Position numbers and translations under genes: made by a program | Notes under the pieces: model-generated | What the model was told of the DNA's origin: nothing | Databases searched by the model: none | What the model saw: only the letters and a program-made list of their open reading frames with translations | NCBI RefSeq assembly: GCF_900696085.1 | Contig: NZ_CAADFC020000016.1 | Location: 186,001-250,000 of the forward strand | Reading direction: 5' to 3' | Origin: Bradyrhizobium ivorense | Lineage (GTDB): Bacteria > Pseudomonadota > Alphaproteobacteria > Rhizobiales > Xanthobacteraceae | DNA length: 64,000 nucleotides | Shown here: in pieces, positions 42,474-53,439 of the stretch | How the letters are laid out: the number at the start of each line of letters is the position of its first letter | Numbering within the stretch: position 1 is the stretch's first letter

Positions 42474-42748
42474 GACGCGATGACGGGATTCACGGCGCTC
42501 CCTGCCCCTTTTCTTGGTTCTTCTGGGTCTTGATTCTCTGGGAAAACTTCCCTGTTGCGGCAGGGTAGCCCCGAGGCTGCCGGTGTCAATTGATGCCGCC
42601 GCATGCGGCCATGCGCCGCCGCGCGTCCGGCCAGCCCGGCGGTCGTCAGGGCGCGCTCGCGATCTGATTCCGGCAATCGCGATCATGGCCGGCCCTTTTA
42701 CCTGGCCATCGTGGTATGATCCCGGTCTCGAAATCGCGGAGGAACGCC
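42474..42748. other. Divergent interval, no gene seen
   Basis: About 275 bp between the MFS gene and the 55-residue gene. It has GC-rich sequence with open frames only by composition; the GGAGG before 42749 is the sole clear signal. Confidence 0.5.
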
Positions 42749-42916
42749 ATGAGGGCCTTCGAAGTTTTCGCGATCTATGTCACGCCGTTCGTGATCGTCG
42801 CGGTGGCGATCAGGCTGTTGATGAAACATTACGCCGTCGATCTGCCTGAGGTCCGCAAGCAGGCGGGCCCGTCGCCAAAACGCCGGTTCTTGCTCGGCGC
42901 CTGGCGCTCGGACTAG
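42749..42916 (+). CDS. Small single-pass membrane protein, 55 residues
   Basis: GGAGG with 6 nt spacing precedes the ATG. Residues about 4-26 form one transmembrane helix (FEVFAIYVTPFVIVAVAIRL), followed by a basic cytosolic tail (KQAGPSPKRRF). I recognise no family. Small size and a very good ribosome-binding site make it likely real. Confidence 0.6.
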   Translation: MRAFEVFAIYVTPFVIVAVAIRLLMKHYAVDLPEVRKQAGPSPKRRFLLGAWRSD

Positions 42917-42928
42917 GCGAGATCGGAC

Positions 42929-43291
42929 TCAGCGCGCACGCGCGCGGCACGACGCCCTGCGTGCCAGCACCAGAAATGGATGGACGACGCCAAGCACGAG
43001 GATGGCGTCAAGACCCGCAACGAAAAGCATCAGGAAGCCGTTTGGCGGGACAAGCCCGGAAGCCGTGAAGACAGGCGCGAACACCAGAAGAAGCGGCCAG
43101 TTGAGCAGCACTTCGGCGGCACGACCAGGCAGTCCCGGCCCACAGGTAAAGACCGCCACCACCCCTGTGGTCCATGTGCACCCGCTCGCGCCGATGATGG
43201 CTTGCGGGAGCACCATCTCGCAAACCGCAGCGGCACTGCCAAAGGCCAGAATGCAGAAGCAGGCGAAGCACAAATCCCGAAAGCTCTCCAT
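42929..43291 (-). CDS. Hypothetical membrane protein, 120 residues
   Basis: Three hydrophobic stretches (about 6-30, 62-82, 84-108) separated by short loops, with four cysteines in the first half and a basic C-terminus (RRASCRARAR). No family recognised. AAGGA lies only 2-3 nt from the ATG, which is tight. A chance frame is possible; gene-like features are the regular helix spacing and clean boundaries with its neighbours. Confidence 0.45.
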   Translation of the reverse strand: MESFRDLCFACFCILAFGSAAAVCEMVLPQAIIGASGCTWTTGVVAVFTCGPGLPGRAAEVLLNWPLLLVFAPVFTASGLVPPNGFLMLFVAGLDAILVLGVVHPFLVLARRASCRARAR

Positions 43292-43592
43292 CTTCCTTGA
43301 CCCCGATTGCCGGGTCGATGCAGGCGCAGGACAGTTTCGGAAGAAATCGCGGGCAAGGCGATGGCACGTACGTGCTAGCCGTGCCGTCGTCGCTGAGGAT
43401 GCGCCGCGCCGCGTGTCAGCGCAATGCGAGTTGCGAGTCGTAGGATGGATATGAATGGAGCGAAGCGATACCCATCATCTCGCGGCGCGGATGCAATCGA
43501 TGGGTTTCGGACAAGTCATGTCGCGGGAATGCGGAAGCATGGCTGCGCTGCTCCGCGCGGGCGAATGTCCCGCCGACACGCCAATCCCGGTG
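43292..43592. other. Intergenic region of about 300 bp with one partial repeat
   Basis: Contains a half repeat at about 43439-43511 (GTAGGATGGATATGAATGGA ... ATGCAATCGATGGGTTTCGG), related to R3-like elements. Nothing else was recognised downstream of the carbamate kinase gene. Confidence 0.5.
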
Positions 43593-44552
43593 TTACTGAA
43601 CGACGTGCGTCCCCGTCTCGCCCCGCAGCGCCGCCATGGCGCAATCGAGGTGACTGATGATCGCGCGCTTGCCGCCGCCCTCGAGAAACCGGATCGCCGC
43701 ATCGACCTTGGGTCCCATGCTTCCCGGGGGAAAATGGCCCTCACGGTGGTAGGCCTTGATCTCCTCGAGACTGACCTGATCCAGATCCCTCTTGTTCGGC
43801 TTGCCGAAATTCACCGCGACGCGCGGGACTGCCGTCAGGATCAGCAACTCTTCGATGCCCAACACATTCGCGATATGAGCGGAGGTCAGATCCTTGTCGA
43901 TGACCGCCGGCACGCCAGTGCGCACGCCTCTTGCATCACGAACCACGGGAACGCCGCCGCCGCCTCCCGCGATGACGATCGTTCCCCGCTTGACTAAGGC
44001 ATCGACCAGCGAGATGTCGCAGACATGCTTTGGCTTCGGCGAGGGCACGACGTGACGCCAGCCTCGCCCCGAATCCTCACGCATCGCCCAATTGAGCTCG
44101 GCGCCGATCTTCCTGGCCTCGTCCTCGGAAAAGAACGGTCCGACGAACTTCGTCGGATTCTTGAACGCGGGATCGTCCTTGTCGACCTCTACCTGGGTCA
44201 ACAGGCTTGCCACATGGCGCTGGTTGCCCTGTTCGCGCAGTGCATTCTCGATCGCCTGCATCAAGAGGTAGCCGATGCCGCCCTGGCTGTGCGCGACGCA
44301 GATGTCCATGTCCATCGGCGGAATTCGGCTCATCGTCAGCATCTGGCGCATCATGATCTTGCCGACGACCGGGCCGTTGCCGTGCGTGATGACCAGTTCA
44401 TTGTCGAGTTGCGCAAGCGGCAGCAGCGCTTCCGCAGTTATCTGCGCGACTGACTTCTGCTCCTCTGACGTACCCCTGATGTCTTCGGGGTGAACCGCAT
44501 TGCCACCGATCGCGACCACCAGGCGACGCGGCACGTCATTGAGTGTACGCAT
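43593..44552 (-). CDS. arcC: Carbamate kinase (AllK/ArcC type)
   Basis: A 319-residue kinase that makes ATP and carbamate from carbamoyl phosphate and ADP. VVAIGGNAVHPED at the N-terminus, THGNGPVVGKIM near residue 52, IAGGGGGVPVV near 215 and VIDKDLTSAHIANVL near 235 are the carbamate kinase blocks. GGGAGGT at about 8 nt supports ATG 44552. No arginine deiminase or ornithine carbamoyltransferase gene is adjacent; the partners are FdrA, DUF1116 and DUF2877 proteins, as in the E. coli allantoin operon. It is the last gene of that operon, 4 nt after fdrA. Confidence 0.95.
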   Translation of the reverse strand: MRTLNDVPRRLVVAIGGNAVHPEDIRGTSEEQKSVAQITAEALLPLAQLDNELVITHGNGPVVGKIMMRQMLTMSRIPPMDMDICVAHSQGGIGYLLMQAIENALREQGNQRHVASLLTQVEVDKDDPAFKNPTKFVGPFFSEDEARKIGAELNWAMREDSGRGWRHVVPSPKPKHVCDISLVDALVKRGTIVIAGGGGGVPVVRDARGVRTGVPAVIDKDLTSAHIANVLGIEELLILTAVPRVAVNFGKPNKRDLDQVSLEEIKAYHREGHFPPGSMGPKVDAAIRFLEGGGKRAIISHLDCAMAALRGETGTHVVQ

Positions 44553-44556
44553 TCGC

Positions 44557-46065
44557 CTACCTCCCGGCATTCTGGACGATGGCAACCGCAAGCTCGCACG
44601 CCTGCGCGTTCGACGGCGCAACGAGGATTCCGGCCTGCTCCAGCTTGCTGACCTGCGCGGAGCGCCCTTGCGGATCCTGCTCGGTGCCGACGACGGACGC
44701 GACCAAAGCCGGCGCATCCTGCCCGCGATCAGCGACGATCCTGGTCAGATGCCCGGCGGGATCGGCATGCGCGCCGTAGCCGAGCACAAGATCGAGCAGG
44801 ACCACCGAAAGATCGCGATTCCTGAGTGCAGCACGCAGCGCATCATCGCGCACTGACGGGTCGATCATCGGGTGCGGCCGGCCACGGGTATATTCGTCGT
44901 CGCCGAGGTCGATCAGCCGATCCCGCCCGGCGTTCGGCTCGACGCCGAGCTTGACCACGCCGGGGATGGCGGCGTTCGACGTCACTCTTCGACCTGCAGC
45001 GGCGAGGATCACCTGAGCTTCGGCACACAGCGTTCCGCCGGCGAACAAGCCCTCGATCCCGCCTCGACCGTTTCGCGGAAGCCGTGACGCGACGGCGTTT
45101 GCATCGAAGCCTGCGCCGATCTTCTGGTGTCCCAGCGCCAGCTCCGCGGCGCCCTTCAGCGTCGGCGAGAAGCGGGCGTTCGGCGGCAGCTCGATTTCCG
45201 AGGCACCGATGAAGCACACGGTAAACGACTTTCTGCTTAGGCCGATCCGCTCAAGGACGGACCTGGCGACATCGGGATGCGGCGGCTTCGAGATCAGCAC
45301 CACGTGATCGGTTTCCGGATCGGCATCGAACGCATCGATCGCCATCAGCGTGGTGATGCCGCCGATATCCTTTTTCAGATCGCGCCCGCCGACTCCGATG
45401 GCATGGGAGATTCCCGCGCCGGCTTCCGAGATCAGGCACGAGACTTCCTGCGTTCCGGTACCCGACGCGCCGATGATGCCGATCCTGCCGCGCCTGATCC
45501 TGTTGGCGAACGCCAGCGGCGCGCCGCCGATCACGGCAGTTCCGCAATCCGGCCCCATCATCAGGAGGCCGGCCGCCCGCGCCTGCTGCTTGAGCGACAA
45601 TTCGTCCTCGAGGGATACGTTGTCGCTGAACATCAGGACATGCAGGCCGCGATTGAGCGCCTTGCGGGCCTCGGCGGCGGCGAACTCGCCGGGAACGGAG
45701 ATCAGCGCGAGATTGATCTCCGGCCGGGCCTTCACGGCGGCGGCGATCGAGTGCGGCCGCCAGGCGGCCTGCGCCTCGCCTTGGGTCTTCGGCTTGTCGA
45801 GCGACTTGATCGCCTTGTCGAGGGCTTCGCGGGCAGCGGATTCGGATTCAGCCTTGACCGCGATCACGAGGTCATTGCCCTTGACGACAGCGCCCTCCTC
45901 CAGCAGTCCCGCGTTGCGCATGATCGCAGCGTTCGACGGAGTTCCCATCATCAACGCCGCCTCGATCACGCCGGGCGACCCGGCCACCTCGCGCGACAGC
46001 CGCATCAGCGCGACCGAATCGAGATAGAATCCCTTGCGGACCTCGTTCAGGACAACGACGTTCAT
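44557..46065 (-). CDS. fdrA: FdrA-family protein, oxamate-carbamoyltransferase-type subunit (AllF-like), lacking its C-terminal domain
   Basis: A 502-residue protein with succinyl-CoA-synthetase-alpha-like domains. LMMGTPSNAAIM near residue 38, MMGPDCGTAVIGGAPLAFAN near 160, nucleotide motif GIIGASGTGTQE near 183, GVGGRDLKKDIGGITTL near 207, and GRPHPMIDPSVR near 415 match E. coli FdrA (AllF) as I remember it. E. coli FdrA has about 50 more C-terminal residues; here they are encoded separately at 47323. With AllG and AllH relatives it is expected to transfer carbamoyl between a ureido acid and phosphate. ATG overlaps the upstream stop codon by 4 nt. Confidence 0.9.
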   Translation of the reverse strand: MNVVVLNEVRKGFYLDSVALMRLSREVAGSPGVIEAALMMGTPSNAAIMRNAGLLEEGAVVKGNDLVIAVKAESESAAREALDKAIKSLDKPKTQGEAQAAWRPHSIAAAVKARPEINLALISVPGEFAAAEARKALNRGLHVLMFSDNVSLEDELSLKQQARAAGLLMMGPDCGTAVIGGAPLAFANRIRRGRIGIIGASGTGTQEVSCLISEAGAGISHAIGVGGRDLKKDIGGITTLMAIDAFDADPETDHVVLISKPPHPDVARSVLERIGLSRKSFTVCFIGASEIELPPNARFSPTLKGAAELALGHQKIGAGFDANAVASRLPRNGRGGIEGLFAGGTLCAEAQVILAAAGRRVTSNAAIPGVVKLGVEPNAGRDRLIDLGDDEYTRGRPHPMIDPSVRDDALRAALRNRDLSVVLLDLVLGYGAHADPAGHLTRIVADRGQDAPALVASVVGTEQDPQGRSAQVSKLEQAGILVAPSNAQACELAVAIVQNAGR

Positions 46066-47312
46066 GACACCCCCAAATCCCTGGCGAGGGCCACGATGGC
46101 CTGCTGGAAGCACGCCAACGGCGCCTTGACCACGCCGGCACCGACCTGCCCGATGCCGGGCTCGCGATGCGCGATGCCGGTGTTGATGACAGGCACCACG
46201 CCGGAATCGACGACGAGGCGGATATCGATGCCGGTCGGCACGCCGGCGAAGTCCATTGCGGCGATGGTCCATTCCGGATTCTGCGCAACCGTGATCTCGC
46301 CCATCGAGCGGGTGAAGTTGCTGGCCTCGGACGGCGCACCGGCACCCACGAAGCCCGCGACGGCGGGCGCCGCCGCCATCGCAAATCCACCCAGGCCGAT
46401 CGTCTCGACGATGGCGGAATCGCCCATGTCCGGATTGGCGTCCTTCTCGGAATAGCCCGCGAAATACAGCCCCTCCGGCATTTCGACCGGCGCGGTGAAC
46501 CATTGCTCGCCGAGCCCGCTGACGCGGATTCCGAAATCGGTGCCGTTGCGGCACATGGTGGTGACGATGGTCGAACCACGAATGCCGTTCGCGGGGTCGG
46601 TGATCGCCTTGCCCATCGCCATCGCGATGTTGAGAAAGAACTGATCGTTCTGCCCGATGAACGCGAGGCATTCGGCGAGAACGGCGTTGTCGGTCGAGGT
46701 TCGCGCCATCCAGGGCGCGATCTCGCGAAGGAAAACGCTCGAGCAGGCGAGATTGCGCTGATGCAGCTCGTCGCCCATCGACAAGCCCCGCGCGACGATC
46801 GATTTCAGGTCGATGCCGCCGGCGGCGCGGATCGCCTTGCCCAGCGTTGGCCCGAACACGTCGCGCAACCAGGCGAGCCGCTTCAGCACGCTCGCGTCGT
46901 TGCCGCCGAAGCGCATCACCTTGCCGAGCCCCTCGTTGATCGCGCAATAGGCGCGGTTGGAGAAGCGCGCGTTCTCGACCACGAACAACGGCATCGACAT
47001 CGTCGTCATGCCGGTCATGGGGCCGACCGCCCCGAAGTGATGGTTCGGGTGAAATTCGATCTCGCCACCGGCGGCGAGCTTGGTCGCAGTCGGCAGATCC
47101 TGCGCCCAGCCCTCGAACACGATGGCGCCTGCGACGGCACCGCGCATCGGGCCGCACATCCGGTCCCAGGAGATCGGCGGTCCGGCGTGAAGGATCATCC
47201 GCTCGCGCAAGGCCGGGATCACTTGGCGGGCCGGAACGATGTCGACCAGCCGCGGCTCTCCTTCGAGGATCCGGGCGAGCACCTGCTGGTTTGCGTCTTC
47301 GATCAGCTTCAT
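46062..47312 (-). CDS. DUF1116 protein, oxamate-carbamoyltransferase-type subunit (AllG/YlbE-like)
   Basis: A 416-residue cytosolic protein of the YlbE family. Conserved segments: HAGPPISWDRMCGPMRGAV near residue 37 (core PPISWDRMCGPMRGA), NHHFGAVGPMTGMTT near 85, RNGTDFGIRVSGLGEQWF near 235 (core GTDFGIRVSG), and VTGHREPGIGQVGAG-like C-terminus (HREPGIGQVGAG). E. coli AllG is required together with AllF and AllH for oxamate carbamoyltransferase. The start ATG 47312 lies 10 nt after the small FdrA-domain gene. Longer frames upstream are artefacts of that gene. Confidence 0.9.
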   Translation of the reverse strand: MKLIEDANQQVLARILEGEPRLVDIVPARQVIPALRERMILHAGPPISWDRMCGPMRGAVAGAIVFEGWAQDLPTATKLAAGGEIEFHPNHHFGAVGPMTGMTTMSMPLFVVENARFSNRAYCAINEGLGKVMRFGGNDASVLKRLAWLRDVFGPTLGKAIRAAGGIDLKSIVARGLSMGDELHQRNLACSSVFLREIAPWMARTSTDNAVLAECLAFIGQNDQFFLNIAMAMGKAITDPANGIRGSTIVTTMCRNGTDFGIRVSGLGEQWFTAPVEMPEGLYFAGYSEKDANPDMGDSAIVETIGLGGFAMAAAPAVAGFVGAGAPSEASNFTRSMGEITVAQNPEWTIAAMDFAGVPTGIDIRLVVDSGVVPVINTGIAHREPGIGQVGAGVVKAPLACFQQAIVALARDLGVS

Positions 47313-47322
47313 CGGTGCGCCC

Positions 47323-47511
47323 TCACACACCGAGTTTCGCGAGCAGCGCCGCCATCTGCGGATCGCCGCCCGCCGACGGCTTCCAGTCGACATGAACGAC
47401 GTCGATGCCGCAGTCGCGGAGGTCCTTCACGAACCCTTCAAGCCCGACATTTACGACTTCGACCTTGCTCGCCAGCAACTGCTGATACTGCGGCCTATCC
47501 TGATCCGTCAT
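47323..47511 (-). CDS. Stand-alone FdrA C-terminal domain, 62 residues
   Basis: Short protein with VEVVNVGLEGFVKDLRDCG (part) followed by VVHVDWKPSAGGDPQMAALL. As I recall, the C-terminal 50 residues of E. coli FdrA read INIGLRSFALEL ... VVHYQWSPVAGG ... LARLLERL, the same pattern: N-(I/V)-G-L-x-x-F, VVH-x-x-W-x-P-x-A-G-G and a C-terminal LL helix. It is the first gene of the operon and probably docks onto the truncated FdrA made from 44557. GGAGG lies 2-3 nt from the ATG. Confidence 0.8.
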   Translation of the reverse strand: MTDQDRPQYQQLLASKVEVVNVGLEGFVKDLRDCGIDVVHVDWKPSAGGDPQMAALLAKLGV

Positions 47512-47550
47512 CGCCTCCGCCCTAACAAAGCTGGTTTCGTTGTGCCGAGC

Positions 47551-47577
47551 TAATAAGAAAACACTTACTTAGTCAAG
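47551..47577 (-). promoter_or_regulatory. Candidate promoter/operator of the fdrA operon
   Basis: On the minus strand: TTGACTAAGTAAGTGTTTTC followed by TTATTAG. TTGACT could be -35 and TATTAG -10 (15-bp spacing, short). TAAG-N6-CTTA is an inverted repeat in the spacer. Similar TTGAC...AAGT combinations occur before the importer/PuuE genes and the GGT-family gene. Confidence 0.5.
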
Positions 47578-47628
47578 GTTGGATTCTCGCAAGATGCGAA
47601 TCTCGGTGGCGAAGAAAATCCCGGCTCT

Positions 47629-47656
47629 AAAAAAGAACTCCGAACTTGGTTCGGAG
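47629..47656 (-). terminator. Rho-independent terminator after the DUF2877 gene
   Basis: CTCCGAAC (47638-47645) and GTTCGGAG (47649-47656) form a perfect 8-bp stem with a 3-nt loop. On the minus strand the stem is followed by TTC and six Ts. It ends the importer/DUF2877 transcript, so the fdrA genes need their own promoter. Confidence 0.85.
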
Positions 47657-47693
47657 CAGTTTGGGAGAACTCGAAATTCGATTCGCAACGGCA

Positions 47694-48635
47694 TCATCGC
47701 TCGCGGAGGGCGTGGCGCAGGACGATCAGACTGCCCGCAAAGGCATCCAGTCCGGATGTATGCCCGATCTCCATCAGGGCCGTGAGCGCGCGACGAAATC
47801 CGGCGACCTCGCCGCTCATCGTTGCATGAATGGCAGCGTGCAGCGCCGCCGCGCCGTAACCCAGCGCCGCCGCGCGCAGATGGGTTCGGCTGATGTCGTT
47901 GGTGCCGTCGAGCAGCGGGCGGCAATGGCCCCACAAAGCATTGCGGCATTCGATGCGTCCCAGCGCCGCCAACGCAATCAGCGCACCGCAGATCAGATCG
48001 TCGCCGGACGGCGTAAGCCCCGGCCCGAGACCGATCAAGTCGGCAAGCCCGGACTCTCGATCCGCATCGACATCCGAGCCAGCCAGGACTCGCCCCAGCG
48101 CAGCGAGACCGGGCCTGGCAGCCCGAACGAGGAGAGAAGCGTCGCTCGGCACATGTCCGGAGCCAGCCACGGCGAGCCCCTCGGAAGTCAGATCACCGCC
48201 CCACACCGCATCGACGGCATCAAGGCCGCGTCGCAGGCTGCTCATCGACCAATGCGGTGCAGCGCGCGGCGCCCAGACCGACCGCGCGGCGAGATTTGCG
48301 AGCGGCGCTCCTGCGACCCACAGAATGGAGCCCGCGATCCGCACCGGATCGCCGACCGTCAGTCCCGGCCATCGGAAGTCGCCGAGCACGTGCAACGGAC
48401 CCGATCCGATACCGGTCCGTCCAACGCAGATCCAGATGCCATCGATGACGGCGTAGAACGACCGTTCGAACACGGCGACGACCTGGCCCGCGGCGCGATC
48501 GCGAAGCGCCCTGTCGGCAAGCAGCCCCACTTCCACACCGGCACAGACCGCCGCTGCGGGCTCGGGACACCGCTCGGCCGGCACGCTCCGGCGACCCGGC
48601 TGCCTCCCGTCGCCTTCATGGCCTCCGACAAACAT
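47694..48635 (-). CDS. DUF2877 protein, oxamate-carbamoyltransferase-type subunit (AllH/YlbF-like)
   Basis: A 313-residue protein whose C-terminal half carries the family motif LIGLGPGLTPSGDDLICGAL (about 206-225) and SRTHLRAAALGYGAA near 262, as in E. coli YlbF (AllH). The N-terminal half is beta-rich and more variable. It follows the importer gene by 15 nt and ends at a terminator, so it belongs to the importer operon, separated from its presumed partners AllF and AllG. An alternative start further in is possible. Confidence 0.85.
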   Translation of the reverse strand: MFVGGHEGDGRQPGRRSVPAERCPEPAAAVCAGVEVGLLADRALRDRAAGQVVAVFERSFYAVIDGIWICVGRTGIGSGPLHVLGDFRWPGLTVGDPVRIAGSILWVAGAPLANLAARSVWAPRAAPHWSMSSLRRGLDAVDAVWGGDLTSEGLAVAGSGHVPSDASLLVRAARPGLAALGRVLAGSDVDADRESGLADLIGLGPGLTPSGDDLICGALIALAALGRIECRNALWGHCRPLLDGTNDISRTHLRAAALGYGAAALHAAIHATMSGEVAGFRRALTALMEIGHTSGLDAFAGSLIVLRHALRER

Positions 48636-48650
48636 CCGCCCTCGCCTCCC

Positions 48651-51181
<2,531 letters not shown>

Positions 51182-51185
<4 letters not shown>

Positions 51186-52057
51186 ACCTTCTTAACTCCA
51201 GCTCGGCCGAGCAGCCCGTGCGGCATGATGACGAGGATGACGATGACGGAGGCGAACGTGATGATCTGGGTGTAGACCGATCCGAGGTAGTTGGTCGCGA
51301 ACACCTCGATCAGGCCAAGGCAAAGTCCGGCCAGCATGACGCCCCAGGCGCTGGCAAGACCGCCGATGATCGCAGCGGCAAACGCCTTGATGCCGAACAG
51401 CGTGCCCATCTCGGACGAGACGTTGAACAGCGGCGCAATCAGCAGCGCAGCAACACCGGCCAGCATGGCCGACACCGCGTAGCTTGCGGCGATGGCGCCG
51501 CTGACATTGATGCCCATCAGCCGCGCGGCGTTGGGATTTTGCACCACCGCAAGCATCGCGACACCATGCCGCGTGCGGCGGCTGATCAGATGCAGCGCCA
51601 GCGCAAGCAGGAGGCCAACCACGGGAATCAGGAGCTGCAGCGGGTACACCCCCGCGCCCTCCACGATCTGGATCGGCTTGGCCGCCAGCATCGACGGGAA
51701 GCTGCGCGGCTCCTTGCCGAACACGAACAGCATCACATTGTCGACGATGATGCCGACCGCAACGGTCGCCATCAGCCAGTTGTCCGAGCCGCGCTGCACG
51801 AACGGACGAACCGCGAAGCGTTCAATCAGGACGCCATATACCGCGCAGACCAGCAGCACCGCCGGGATGCCGATCGCGGCCGGCCAGCCCCACACGACGA
51901 GGAAGAAGTATCCGGCAACGGCCCCCAGGGTCATCGAGCTGCCCTGCGAGAAGTTGACCGTGCCGGACACGGCGTAAGTGACGTGAAAGCCCAGCGCGAG
52001 CAGACCGTACATGCTCCCCAGCGCCATTCCGGTTATTATCGCCGAAAGAAACGACAT
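51182..52057 (-). CDS. LivH-type ABC permease
   Basis: A 291-residue membrane protein with about eight helices. GLLALGFHVTYAVSGTVNFSQGS near residue 19 (core VTYAVSGTVNFSQGS) and GIKAFAAAIIGGLASAWGVMLAGLCLGLIE near 220 (core AFAAAIIGGLASAWG) are typical of LivH/UrtB permeases. Pairs with the LivM part of the fused protein encoded next, to which its gene is joined by an ATGA overlap. Lies 40 nt after the binding-protein gene. Confidence 0.93.
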
Positions 52058-52097
52058 CGATGATCACCCCAATCTGCTTGCTGGACGACCCTTGCCG

Positions 52098-53300
52098 TCA
52101 CTTCTTGAACGGCAGGATGTGGTTGTCTTCGAAGTGGGCCCAGATGTAGTCCTGTGCCGTCAGCGCATCGTGCTTGTTCTGGGCGAACGGCTTTTCATAG
52201 GTCTTGATCAGGCCCTCCAGCCGGTCGATTCCGTAGAAGCCGTCACGAATCGCGGCCGGATCAATGCTGCCGGCCTTCTGGATCGCGCTGGCGATCACCA
52301 TGACGCTGTCATAGGCGTTGGCGAAGCCGACCGCAGGCGTCACGTCCTCGGGACCCTTGATATCCGGATACTTCGCCTGCAACTCGGCGAGCACGCGCTT
52401 GCCGACCGGCGAGAGGTTGCCGAAAAAGCTGTAGGTCTGGACGAAGATGACGTTCCCGGCGCTCGGACCGGCGAGCTCGGTGAAGCGGCCGCCGGCCGGC
52501 CCCCAATGCGACACGATCGGCGGCGCCCAGCCCATCCGGTCGAGCGATTTCACGACCTGCGAGGATGGACCGACATTGCCCACCAGGAACAGGGAGTCGG
52601 CGCCCGCCTGCTTGAGACGAGACAACTGCGCGACAACGTCGACATCGTTCGCCTCGAACTTCTCAACACCCGCCGGTTCGATGCCGGCCGCCTTCAGCGC
52701 CGCGCGCAGGCCATGCTCGTTCGATTCACCCCAGGGATTGTTGACGAGGATGAGGCCGGGCTTCTTGGCTGCGAAGGTCTTGCCGGCGAACGCAACGATC
52801 GCCTTGTCGACCTCGTCGTCCATCGCCGAGACGCGGAACACATAGTTGGTCGCCGCGCCGTTCTGCGTGATGTTGGTTCCGGCGGCCCATGGCACCACGA
52901 ACGGCATCTTGACGTTGTTGACGAACGGCACGATCGCAAGCTGGACGGGCGTATCGAGACCGCCGAGCAGCACCGCGACCTTCTCGCGCTGGATCAGCTC
53001 GCGCGCGGCGGTCAGCCCCTTCGCGGGATTGCTTTCATCGTCGCGGCGTACCAGCTCCAGCGGACGGCCGAGCACGCCCCCCTTGGCGTTGATGTCCTCG
53101 ATCGCGATCGTGGCGCCGCGGGTCAAGGCTTCGCCGGCGCGTGCCGACTGCCCCGACAGCGCCGTGACCAGGCCGATCTTGATCGGCTCGGCGGCCGGCG
53201 CCCGCTCCGCAAACGGCAGGGAACCAATGAGCATTGCGAGCGCGCCCTGCAAGACAACGCGGCGGCACGGCCCGGTGGTGGGGGTACAAGCGTAGTTCAT
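52098..53300 (-). CDS. LivJ-type periplasmic substrate-binding protein
   Basis: A 400-residue type I binding protein. Signal sequence at about 12-37 with a twin Arg (CRRVVLQGALAMLIG) and cleavage probably after APAAE; then KIGLVTALSGQSARAGE, the usual start of the mature fold, NAKGGVLGRPLELVRRDDESNP near 75 (core KGGVLGRPLELVRRDD), and NPWGESNEHGL near 185. Expected to deliver the ureide, amide or related compound to LivH and the fused LivMGF protein. First gene of the importer operon, divergent from the PuuE-like gene. GGGAGG upstream. Confidence 0.92.
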   Translation of the reverse strand: MNYACTPTTGPCRRVVLQGALAMLIGSLPFAERAPAAEPIKIGLVTALSGQSARAGEALTRGATIAIEDINAKGGVLGRPLELVRRDDESNPAKGLTAARELIQREKVAVLLGGLDTPVQLAIVPFVNNVKMPFVVPWAAGTNITQNGAATNYVFRVSAMDDEVDKAIVAFAGKTFAAKKPGLILVNNPWGESNEHGLRAALKAAGIEPAGVEKFEANDVDVVAQLSRLKQAGADSLFLVGNVGPSSQVVKSLDRMGWAPPIVSHWGPAGGRFTELAGPSAGNVIFVQTYSFFGNLSPVGKRVLAELQAKYPDIKGPEDVTPAVGFANAYDSVMVIASAIQKAGSIDPAAIRDGFYGIDRLEGLIKTYEKPFAQNKHDALTAQDYIWAHFEDNHILPFKK

Positions 53301-53367
53301 TTCTGCAATTCCTCCCGCTCCGGCGGCTCCCCGGCCGCCCTGGTCCGTTGCCGCCGTTTCCGCGGCC

Positions 53368-53410
53368 TTGACGGAAGTAAAAACTTTCTTCACAAATTCA
53401 CAAATGTCAA
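53368..53410. promoter_or_regulatory. Divergent control region of the importer and hydrolase operons
   Basis: TTGACGGAAGTAAAAACTTT at the left (plus strand) and, on the opposite strand, TTGACATTTGTGAATTTGTG at the right: two facing TTGAC half sites. AAGTAAAAACTT inside is a 12-bp palindrome. It lies between the binding-protein gene and the PuuE-like gene and likely holds the regulator sites for both. Confidence 0.5.
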
Positions 53411-53439
53411 GCGGCCGATCGCGACGAACGGAGATTGCA

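Noticed and set aside
46066..47157. Upstream extension of the FdrA frame to 866 codons
   Set aside because: The extra part is an out-of-frame reading of the DUF1116 gene; the FdrA fold begins at the ATG 46065 with an ATGA overlap.
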